A stretch of 6,069 nt of DNA, from positions 1 to 6,069 of the forward strand of contig CALRCI010000037.1 in NCBI GenBank assembly GCA_943354525.1, in the 5' to 3' direction. The DNA comes from Candidatus Nomurabacteria bacterium (GTDB taxonomy: Bacteria; Patescibacteriota; Minisyncoccia; Phycocordibacterales; UBA9973). Positions within the stretch are counted from its first letter, which is position 1; every line of letters starts with the position of its first letter. Below, in pieces: positions 1-4,020 of the stretch. The position numbers and the translations under genes were made by a program. The notes under the pieces were generated by a model that saw nothing but the letters and a program-made list of their open reading frames with translations, had not been told where the DNA came from and ran no database searches.

Positions 1-119
1 GTAAATATTATGGCTCTGGCGGCTCCACCTGCTCCTACGGCCGTAGTGTCCAAAACCTCAAAGCAAGCATTCAGAACGATATCGACTACCTCAAACAATA
101 CGGGATATCCAAACGCTAG
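1..119 (+). CDS. 3' end of an unrecognised protein gene (partial)
   Basis: The reading frame is open from the window edge (first full codon at position 3) to a TAG stop at 117-119 and gives the last 38 residues of a protein. The tail contains a glycine/serine-rich stretch (YGSGGS), one cysteine, and a polar helix-like end (VQNLKASIQ then DIDYLKQYGI). No catalytic motif or membrane segment is visible in this piece, and I do not recognise the family. The codon choice (CTC, ATC, GGC) resembles the other genes here, so this looks like a genuine resident gene. The structured element at 138-238 begins 18 nt after the stop, where a terminator would be expected. Confidence 0.6.
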   Translation, partial: KYYGSGGSTCSYGRSVQNLKASIQNDIDYLKQYGISKR

Positions 120-137
120 TATAGAGCGTACCGCGGA

Positions 138-238
138 AGAATAAAGGCCTAAAAACAGGCTTACGGAGACTGACGAGGCGAGTACGAGACGAAATTTCAG
201 CAGAAATTTACGTCGTACTGTTTTTAGGCCTTTATTCT
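138..238 (+). repeat. Structured intergenic element, copy 1
   Basis: A perfect 20-bp inverted repeat (138-157 with 219-238) encloses a core that occurs again at 1660-1734. The core segment 151-225 is 75 nt in both copies, with 8 differences and no gap. Inside it, 181-187 pairs with 213-219. This stem continues as C190-G212 and G191-C211, then AAATTT 192-197 pairs with 204-209, closing on a CAGCAG loop; 188-189 and 210 bulge out. A smaller hairpin around 168-179 is imperfect in this copy (A169 faces G178). The shape is an outer stem carrying one strong and one weak hairpin. The outer arms read A-rich, then GGCC, then AAAAA going inward, so GGCC plus a U-rich 3' side could act as a terminator. 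There is no coding potential. I do not recognise the element as a named RNA family, and strand is assigned only by its position after the upstream gene. Confidence 0.8.
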
Positions 239-280
239 GAAGCAGCCAATAATAAATTTGCAATATCCAGAAATTATGTT

Positions 281-284
281 AGGA
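281..284 (+). promoter_or_regulatory. Shine-Dalgarno site of rpmE
   Basis: AGGA lies 7 nt before the ATG at 292, a standard spacing, and it fixes the rpmE start. It is the only convincing Shine-Dalgarno site at a normal distance from a start codon in this window. Confidence 0.7.
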
Positions 285-291
285 TAGCGTT

Positions 292-570
292 ATGAAATCA
301 GACATTCACCCAAAGAACTTCCGAGCCGTTATTTTCCGCGATAATTCCAACGATGCGGACTTTTTGCTTTGGTCTACCGTAGAAACGACTGATACTGCCA
401 AGTATTCTGACGGCAAAGAATACCCGCTCTACCGCGTGGAAATTTCGAGCGCCTCACACCCATTCTTCACTGGTACTGAAAAAGTTCTCGACACTGCCGG
501 CCGCGTTGATCGCTTCAAGAAGCGTGCAGCCGCAGGTGCAGTCAAGAAAACTGCCAAGGCAAAGAAATAA
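292..570 (+). CDS. rpmE: Type B 50S ribosomal protein L31
   Basis: The 92-residue product is a ribosomal protein L31, which sits on the large subunit and contributes to the bridge with the small subunit. It follows the L31 pattern closely: MKSDIHPKNFRAV at the start, DGKEYPLYRVEI around residues 40-52, SHPFFTG near 55-61, and DTAGRVDRFKKR near 67-78. It has no cysteines, so it is the zinc-free type B form and lacks the CxxC metal site of type A. The last 14 residues are an alanine/lysine-rich basic tail (AGAVKKTAKAKK), likely to contact rRNA. ATG 292 is supported by the AGGA site and by the conserved N-terminus. The gene has its own intrinsic terminator at 579-607 and is followed by prfA, a common neighbour of rpmE in bacteria, though here a promoter separates them. 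Confidence 0.95.
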   Translation: MKSDIHPKNFRAVIFRDNSNDADFLLWSTVETTDTAKYSDGKEYPLYRVEISSASHPFFTGTEKVLDTAGRVDRFKKRAAAGAVKKTAKAKK

Positions 571-578
571 CTTTTCCC

Positions 579-607
579 AAAAAGAAAGCCTCACCGGCTT
601 TCTTTTT
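579..607 (+). terminator. Intrinsic terminator of rpmE
   Basis: A perfect 12-bp stem (579-590 with 596-607) has a 5-nt TCACC loop, and the 3' side ends in TTTTT. It begins 9 nt after the rpmE stop. The A-rich outer left arm could also terminate transcription arriving on the minus strand. Confidence 0.9.
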
Positions 608-615
608 GCTATACT
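607..615 (+). promoter_or_regulatory. Extended -10 promoter of prfA
   Basis: TGCTATACT is an extended -10 (TG, one base, TATACT at 610-615) placed directly on the end of the rpmE terminator. No good -35 is visible, which is usual for extended -10 promoters. The expected transcription start is near A622, the first base of the CTAG heptad repeat, so the prfA leader would consist of little more than that repeat. The same TGCTATA(A/C)T pattern is found in front of the atp operon. Confidence 0.65.
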
Positions 616-622
616 GAATTTA

Positions 623-652
623 CTAGAACCTAGCCACTAGAAACTAGAACCT
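623..652 (+). repeat. CTAG heptad repeat, copy A, before prfA
   Basis: Four units of CTAG plus three bases stand head to tail at 623, 630, 637 and 644 (tails AAC, CCA, AAA, AAC), followed by CT. The 30-nt block is identical at 2778-2807 and 4098-4127. It ends 6 nt before the prfA ATG (spacer AATTCC), so it occupies the place of a Shine-Dalgarno site, and none is present. Each CTAG is self-complementary, so several small alternative hairpins are possible. Confidence 0.9.
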
Positions 653-658
653 AATTCC

Positions 659-1639
659 ATGTTTACCCCAGACGAGCTCCACGAGCTCAAACAAGATCAT
701 AAGACTTCATTTCTCGCCCACGAATACGAGCGTATTCTCCGTGAAGAAGAACAGGTCCGTGAAATGCTCGGCTCAGATGATTCGCTCCACGATCTCGCCG
801 CCGAAGAACTGAAGAACATCGATATTCAAAAAGAGGGAATCATTGCCCAGATCAAATCAATCCAAGAAACTGAAAAAGTTGAAGAAGAATTTCCAAACGA
901 AGCCGTACTCGAAGTCCGTGCTGGAGCAGGTGGCGACGAGGCATCGCTTTTTGCCTGGGAAGTTGCGCATATGTACGAACTCTACGCCGAAATCGTCGGC
1001 TGGTCATGGACGGTCAACTACGAGTCGAAGAATGACGTCGGCGGCTACAAAGAAGCATCATTTGAAATAAAGGGTCGTGACTGTTACCGCAAACTCCGTT
1101 TCGAAACTGGTGTCCATCGCGTCCAGCGTATTCCAGCAACGGAAAAGAACGGCCGCGTACACACATCGACAATCACTGTTGCAATCCTTCCAATCCGTAA
1201 GAAAACATCTCTCGTCATCAATCCTGCCGATATCGAAATGGAATATTCCCGTTCCGGCGGCGCTGGCGGTCAAAACGTAAACAAAGTTGAGACCGCAGTC
1301 CGACTGATTCACATTCCGACGGGCATCGACGTCCGCTGTACCAGCGAACGCAGTCAGCTGAAGAACCGCGAGAAGGCGATGTCCATTCTCATTTCCAAAC
1401 TCGAAGCAAAAAAAGAAGAAGACGAGGCCAAACTCTACGCCGGCACGCGCAAAGATCAGATCGGAACAGGGGATCGAAGCGAAAAAATCCGCACGTATAA
1501 CTTCCCACAAGACCGCGTCACTGACCACCGCATCAAGCAATCATGGTCGAATATCCCCGGAATCATGTCGGGCAAGATCGACAAAATCCTCGATTCGCTC
1601 GAGAGTGGAGCAGTCGGAGATGCAGAGGAAAACGACTAA
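659..1639 (+). CDS. prfA: Peptide chain release factor 1 (RF1)
   Basis: The product is a class I release factor. It recognises UAA and UAG in the ribosomal A site and triggers hydrolysis of peptidyl-tRNA. The 326 residues include the stop-codon reading PAT tripeptide at 159-161 within GVHRVQRIPAT (RF2 would carry SPF), and the universal GGQ catalytic motif at 203-205 within SRSGGAGGQNVNKVET. The C-terminal domain carries the conserved RTYNFPQDRVTDHR segment near 278-291. It is about 35 residues shorter than the 360-residue E. coli protein, mainly through a compact N-terminal domain. ATG 659 is preceded by a CTAG heptad repeat rather than a ribosome binding site. prmC, which methylates the GGQ glutamine and often follows prfA, is not adjacent; the structured element at 1645 follows instead. 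Identification is very secure. Confidence 0.97.
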   Translation: MFTPDELHELKQDHKTSFLAHEYERILREEEQVREMLGSDDSLHDLAAEELKNIDIQKEGIIAQIKSIQETEKVEEEFPNEAVLEVRAGAGGDEASLFAWEVAHMYELYAEIVGWSWTVNYESKNDVGGYKEASFEIKGRDCYRKLRFETGVHRVQRIPATEKNGRVHTSTITVAILPIRKKTSLVINPADIEMEYSRSGGAGGQNVNKVETAVRLIHIPTGIDVRCTSERSQLKNREKAMSILISKLEAKKEEDEAKLYAGTRKDQIGTGDRSEKIRTYNFPQDRVTDHRIKQSWSNIPGIMSGKIDKILDSLESGAVGDAEEND

Positions 1640-1644
1640 GCGAA

Positions 1645-1749
1645 GGCAAAATACACCCCAAAAAGAGGCTTACGGAGGCTGGCGAGCCGAGTACGAGGCA
1701 AAATTTCAGCAGAAATTTATGTCGTACTCTTTTTGGGGTGTATTTTGCC
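1645..1749 (+). repeat. Structured intergenic element, copy 2
   Basis: A perfect 22-bp inverted repeat (1645-1666 with 1728-1749) starts 5 nt after the prfA stop. Its arm sequence differs from copy 1 outside the inner AAAAA/TTTTT block, but the enclosed core matches copy 1 (67 of 75 nt over 1660-1734). 1690-1696 pairs with 1722-1728, continued by C1699-G1721 and A1700-T1720, then AAATTT 1701-1706 with 1713-1718 and a CAGCAG loop. A second hairpin, GGCT 1677-1680 with AGCC 1685-1688 around a GGCG loop, is perfect here. The arm has an ACACCCC/GGGGTGT section with TATTTT on the 3' side, so it could serve as the prfA terminator with an elaborate structured loop. It is not coding and matches no named family that I recognise. 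Confidence 0.82.
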
Positions 1750-1946
1750 GGAGCGACAGCTATTTGCCTTATTTTCACGCCTATGGTATGGTTTTGGGAG
1801 TAGTTTCCACATGTTTATTTTTGTTTACACGTTTCTCGTCGTTCGAGGGGTGCGAATAGAAATGTAATTGCAGGGATTACATTTATAAGTTTAGTTACGT
1901 TTCGATATGGTATCTCTCACGAGGTAACGCATCGCAACAAAAAAAT
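1750..1946 (+). other. Non-coding spacer and leader of the RRM gene
   Basis: Positions 1640-1946 hold no gene. After the structured element, this remainder is AT-rich with T-runs near 1813-1825. It contains the palindrome at 1860-1884, a possible -10 box TATAAG at 1884-1889 (5 of 6 consensus bases, no clear -35), and an A-rich stretch directly before the RRM start. If that -10 is used, the leader is about 50 nt. GAGG at 1921-1924 is 22 nt from the ATG, too far to be a normal ribosome binding site. No tRNA-like or riboswitch-like fold was recognised. Confidence 0.5.
1860..1884 (+). promoter_or_regulatory. Perfect palindrome upstream of the RRM gene
   Basis: AAATGTAAT (1860-1868) and ATTACATTT (1876-1884) are exact inverted copies around a 7-nt TGCAGGG centre. 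The downstream half touches the possible -10 box TATAAG. This suits an operator for a dimeric repressor, or an RNA hairpin if transcription starts upstream. No poly-T follows, so it does not look like a terminator. The regulator is unknown. Confidence 0.45.
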
Positions 1947-2249
1947 ATGGCAACAAAGCTATACGTTGGTGGTCTTCCTTACTCGACTACTGACTCCGAG
2001 CTCAAAGGACATTTTGAGCAAGCAGGTGAAGTTACATCTGCAACCATTATCATGGACAAGATGTCCGGTCGCTCAAAAGGCTTCGGTTTCGTCGAAATGA
2101 CGAACGATGCTGATGCAGACAAGGCAATCTCTATGTTCAATGGCAACGATTTCGGTGGCCGCAAGCTCACAGTCAATGTGGCTCGTCCTCTCGAAGACCG
2201 ACCTGCTCGCACTGGCGGATTCAACCGCGCTCCTCGCCGAGAATACTAA
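1947..2249 (+). CDS. Small RRM-domain RNA-binding protein
   Basis: The 100-residue product is almost entirely one RNA recognition motif, of the kind found in bacterial cold-inducible glycine-rich RNA-binding proteins. RNP2 is LYVGGL (residues 5-10) and RNP1 is KGFGFVEM (44-51), so the aromatic RNA-stacking positions are present (Tyr6, Phe46, Phe48). A short basic tail, about residues 81-100, is rich in Arg, Pro and Gly and ends in RREY; a long glycine-rich tail is absent. A cytosolic, single-stranded RNA-binding or chaperone role is inferred from the fold; its targets are unknown. ATG 1947 fits the family's usual MATKLYVG start. No Shine-Dalgarno is present, only an A-rich run before the ATG. 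The gene appears monocistronic, with a palindrome upstream and a strong terminator after the stop. Confidence 0.93.
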   Translation: MATKLYVGGLPYSTTDSELKGHFEQAGEVTSATIIMDKMSGRSKGFGFVEMTNDADADKAISMFNGNDFGGRKLTVNVARPLEDRPARTGGFNRAPRREY

Positions 2250-2257
2250 TCTCGCAG

Positions 2258-2293
2258 AAAAACAAAAAGCACCCGCAAGGGTGTTTTTGTTTT
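2258..2293. terminator. Bidirectional terminator between the RRM gene and tRNA-Ile
   Basis: CACCC (2270-2274) pairs with GGGTG (2279-2283) around a GCAA tetraloop. The stem extends through A5/T5 and a further AAAAC/GTTTT block, with G2269 as a bulge. T-rich tracts exist on both strands, so it can end the RRM transcript and the opposing tRNA transcript. Confidence 0.88.
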
Positions 2294-2312
2294 GTCTCAA
2301 CGAGACTTTGTG

Positions 2313-2384
2313 TGCGCGTGGAAGGAATCGAACCTTCGACCTCTGTCTTATCAGGACAGCGTTCTACCACTGAACTACACGCGC
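2313..2384 (-). tRNA. tRNA-Ile (anticodon GAU)
   Basis: Read on the minus strand, all cloverleaf parts are present. The acceptor stem is GCGCGTG (2384-2378) with CACGCGC (2320-2314). The D stem GTTC/GAAC encloses AGTGGTA. The anticodon stem CTGTC/GACAG encloses loop CTGATAA with anticodon GAT at 2352-2350. The variable loop has 5 nt, and the T stem GAAGG/CCTTC encloses TTCGATT. The discriminator is A (2313), as expected for isoleucine tRNAs. CCA is not encoded, so it must be added by a nucleotidyltransferase. The gene is convergent with the RRM gene and stands alone. Confidence 0.95.
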
Positions 2385-2401
2385 AAAAACATAACAAAAA
2401 G

Positions 2402-2429
2402 ACTATACCAAATATCCTCATATTTTCAA
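2402..2429 (-). promoter_or_regulatory. Promoter of tRNA-Ile
   Basis: On the minus strand there is a TTGAAA -35 (2429-2424), a 16-bp spacer and a TATAGT -10 (2407-2402) with an upstream TGG extension. Transcription would start about 7-12 nt before the mature tRNA end at 2384. This is one of the clearest promoters in the window. Confidence 0.75.
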
Positions 2430-2439
2430 AGCCTAGAAC

Positions 2440-2467
2440 TGTACAACTCGGCAAAATTTGCTATAAT
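2440..2467 (+). promoter_or_regulatory. Promoter of the ATP synthase operon
   Basis: A consensus TATAAT (2462-2467) carries a TG extension at 2459-2460, making a strong extended -10. A weak -35, TGTACA (2440-2445), lies 16 bp upstream. The expected start is near 2472-2474, giving a leader of about 50 nt. It diverges from the tRNA-Ile promoter, and only 10 bp separate the two -35 elements. Confidence 0.8.
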
Positions 2468-2480
2468 CCGCACAGGTAGC

Positions 2481-2516
2481 CAAACAGAGCGTTTGACTCT
2501 TTTTTGTACCAGTCAA
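2481..2516 (+). promoter_or_regulatory. Overlapping hairpins in the atp operon leader
   Basis: CAAAC (2481-2485) pairs with GTTTG (2491-2495), followed shortly by six T (2500-2505). TTGACT (2493-2498) pairs with AGTCAA (2511-2516). The two stems share 2493-2495 and exclude each other. The first resembles a weak terminator. Both stems are short, so a control role is only possible. Confidence 0.3.
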
Positions 2517-2521
2517 CAATT

Positions 2522-2788
2522 ATGTCCGATGCATTAAAAATATTCTTCAGAGTTTCCAGCTGGGTAGTCATTCCCGTTATTGTCGCACTCATAGCCGGCA
2601 AATGGCTTGATGCCAAATTCGATACGACTCCATGGATTTTCTTGATTGCGACCGGATTTGCCTTTCTGATTTCCATATATGGAATCATCAAAGTTATTGG
2701 CACATACATCCGATCCATCACCCCTCCGAAGAAAGGCATCGAAGAATCGTCATCCCAGAATGACGATTCGCTAACGCCTAGAACCTAG
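2522..2788 (+). CDS. AtpZ/AtpI-family F-type ATP synthase accessory protein
   Basis: The 88-residue product is a small inner-membrane protein placed first in the atp operon, the usual spot for AtpI/AtpZ proteins that assist c-ring assembly or ion supply. It has two predicted membrane helices (about residues 10-28 and 36-60) joined by a short loop, with the family hallmark AGKWLDAKFDTTPW at 25-38 (glycine, WLD, then T-PW). The C-terminal 25 residues are polar and probably cytosolic. ATG 2522 is preferred over a TTG six codons upstream, because the conserved region needs no extension; neither start has a Shine-Dalgarno. The stop codon TAG 2786-2788 lies inside the second CTAG heptad repeat, which therefore also encodes the last residues. 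The 25-nt gap to atpB is mostly that repeat. Confidence 0.85.
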   Translation: MSDALKIFFRVSSWVVIPVIVALIAGKWLDAKFDTTPWIFLIATGFAFLISIYGIIKVIGTYIRSITPPKKGIEESSSQNDDSLTPRT

Positions 2789-2807
2789 CCACTAGAAACT
2801 AGAACCT
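2778..2807 (+). repeat. CTAG heptad repeat, copy B, before atpB
   Basis: This is an exact copy of the 30-nt block at 623-652. It ends 6 nt before the atpB ATG (spacer GACCCT). Unlike the other copies, it overlaps a coding region: the AtpZ-like gene stops at a TAG formed by the second heptad. Confidence 0.9.
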
Positions 2808-2813
2808 GACCCT

Positions 2814-3644
2814 ATGGAAAACATCCAACACGAAAATACCATCTTCGCCGAGCCGATTTTTTATATCGGTCCGCCAGCTGGCGGATGGCCGATTACGAAC
2901 TCGCTTCTCACGAGCTGGGTAGCAGTCTTCGTCATAGTCCTACTCTCAGTCATCGTCCGCAAGAAGATGCGCAATATTCCGAGCCGACTCCAGCATTTCT
3001 TCGAACTTATTTACGATGGCGGCATGGATATGGCCGATCAGATTACCGGCAGTAGAAAAACAACGAAGAAAGTCTTTCCGCTCGCCATCTCCGTCTTCTT
3101 CTTCGTCCTCGTCAACAACTGGCTCGGCATCCTGCCACTCGGCGGATTCGGCATCGTCACACACAGTGCAGAAGGAAACTTCTTCGTTCCATTTCTCCGC
3201 TCCGGTACGGCTGATATCAACACGACACTCATGCTCGCCGTCATCGGCGTCATTGGCTCAAACATCTTCGGCATCATGGCCATCGGGGTCTGGAAAATGT
3301 TCAACAAATATGTTAATCTGAAGGCGCTTGGAGCAATTCCGGGCAAGGTTCGACGTGACCCAGCCATCCTCATGGTTGCGCCAATTACGTTCTTCGTCAG
3401 TATTCTCGAACTCGTGGGAGAATTTGCGAAAGTGGCATCGCTCTCATTCCGTCTTTTCGGTAATATCTTTGCTGGAGAAGTACTGCTTGCCTCGATGGCC
3501 GCGCTCCTCGCGTATGGATTGCCGATCCCATTTCTCTTCCTCGAAGTTTTCGTCGGCGTCATCCAGGCATTTATCTTCGCCGTCCTCATCCTCGTCTACT
3601 TCACGATTGCCGCGCAGGATCACGAAGCGCACGAGACAAGTTAA
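2814..3644 (+). CDS. atpB: ATP synthase F0 subunit a
   Basis: The product is the membrane stator subunit that forms the two half-channels for ions against the c-ring. The 276 residues contain about six hydrophobic segments (roughly 33-49, 88-105, 138-160, 188-208, 222-240, 243-267). The essential arginine is Arg213 in SLSFRLFGNIFAGE (210-222), with Asn217 nearby. Gln251 lies in the last helix (VGVIQAFIFAVL), matching the conserved Gln of the family. The length is normal for subunit a. The N-terminus through residue 30 is expected outside the membrane, and the tail is short and charged. ATG 2814 is preceded by CTAG repeat copy B and no Shine-Dalgarno. Its last stop base begins the 23-bp hairpin that fills the gap before atpE. 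Confidence 0.96.
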   Translation: MENIQHENTIFAEPIFYIGPPAGGWPITNSLLTSWVAVFVIVLLSVIVRKKMRNIPSRLQHFFELIYDGGMDMADQITGSRKTTKKVFPLAISVFFFVLVNNWLGILPLGGFGIVTHSAEGNFFVPFLRSGTADINTTLMLAVIGVIGSNIFGIMAIGVWKMFNKYVNLKALGAIPGKVRRDPAILMVAPITFFVSILELVGEFAKVASLSFRLFGNIFAGEVLLASMAALLAYGLPIPFLFLEVFVGVIQAFIFAVLILVYFTIAAQDHEAHETS

Positions 3645-3719
3645 AAGTCATAAAGTTAAAAGTTATCAAGTCAGAACCGCATTTTGTATTTACTTTATAA
3701 CTTTTAACTTTATGACTTT
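3644..3719 (+). repeat. Inverted heptad-type repeat between atpB and atpE
   Basis: A perfect 23-bp inverted repeat (3644-3666 with 3697-3719) has a 30-nt loop. The left arm consists of AAAGTTA/AAAGTCA units at 3644, 3652 and 3659, with a diverged unit at 3667; the right arm is built from the reverse units. The stem is AT-rich, and no T-run follows it. It begins in the atpB stop codon and ends 40 nt before the atpE ATG. An intercistronic stability or processing hairpin is more likely than full termination, since the operon must continue. Confidence 0.8.
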
Positions 3720-3759
3720 ACAAACTCGCTTATCAGTTAATTATTAGTAACGAGCAATT

Positions 3760-4020
3760 ATGCTCAAATTATCAAAATTTATGGAAAACAATATCGCATC
3801 CGCAGTCATGAATCTCGCTCCGCTTGCCAAAGGTCTCGCCATCGGTCTCGGTGCCATCGGCCCAGGTATCGGTGTCGGTATCATCGGCGGCAAAGCAGTT
3901 GAGGCGATCGGACGCAATCCAGAAGCGGCGAACAAAGTGCTCGTGCCGATGCTTATCGCATCAGCCTTCGCCGAAGCTATCGCGATTTACGCGCTCGTTA
4001 TCGCATTCTCAATCAAATAG
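3760..4020 (+). CDS. atpE: ATP synthase F0 subunit c
   Basis: The product is the proteolipid that assembles into the rotating c-ring. As drawn it has 86 residues, forming two membrane helices joined by the polar loop GRNPEA (51-56). Helix 1 has the glycine-rich packing run AIGLGAIGPGIGVGIIGG. Helix 2 carries the ion-binding Glu72 in FAEAIAIYALVIAF. The Gln seen at the GxGxG run and the Ser/Thr after Glu in Na+-type rings are replaced by Val39 and Ala73, which suggests proton coupling. The start is uncertain: ATG 3781 (79 residues) or 3808 (70 residues) also give normal lengths. 3760 is kept because ACGAG lies just upstream, but this is weak. The gene is flanked on both sides by spacers with long inverted repeats. 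Confidence 0.95.
   Translation: MLKLSKFMENNIASAVMNLAPLAKGLAIGLGAIGPGIGVGIIGGKAVEAIGRNPEAANKVLVPMLIASAFAEAIAIYALVIAFSIK

Noticed and set aside
275..280. TATGTT as the -10 box of rpmE
   Set aside because: The TTGCAA at 258-263 is only 11 bp upstream, and a start here would leave the AGGA ribosome site at or before the transcript start.
623..652. CTAG heptad array as a CRISPR-like or minisatellite locus
   Set aside because: The units are 7 nt with no unique spacers and no cas genes nearby, and the array is dispersed as separate short blocks at start codons.
1058..1540. 160-codon minus-strand open frame inside prfA
   Set aside because: It lies antisense to a clear RF1 gene, has no recognisable domain, and is low-complexity (FFFF, CFEF). 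It is a by-product of prfA codon bias.
138..1749. Composite transposon bounded by the two structured elements
   Set aside because: The elements are in the same orientation with different arm ends and no target duplication, and they enclose two core translation genes and no transposase.
1543..1859. Overlapping open frames running through structured element copy 2
   Set aside because: They begin inside prfA and cross a perfect inverted repeat. The equivalent region of copy 1 has no matching frame, so the element is not coding.
2432..2440. CCTAGAACT in the atp promoter region as a further heptad repeat
   Set aside because: It has only one CTAG unit and no array. It could be a remnant, but a 9-nt match is too short to call.
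3038..3589. 183-codon minus-strand open frame inside atpB
   Set aside because: It is antisense to a complete subunit a gene, with no family features. The openness follows from C-ending codons on the coding strand.
3328..3747. Plus-strand open frame over the 3' half of atpB into the spacer
   Set aside because: It is serine-rich out-of-frame translation of atpB and runs through the spacer hairpin, with no start signal or conserved motif.
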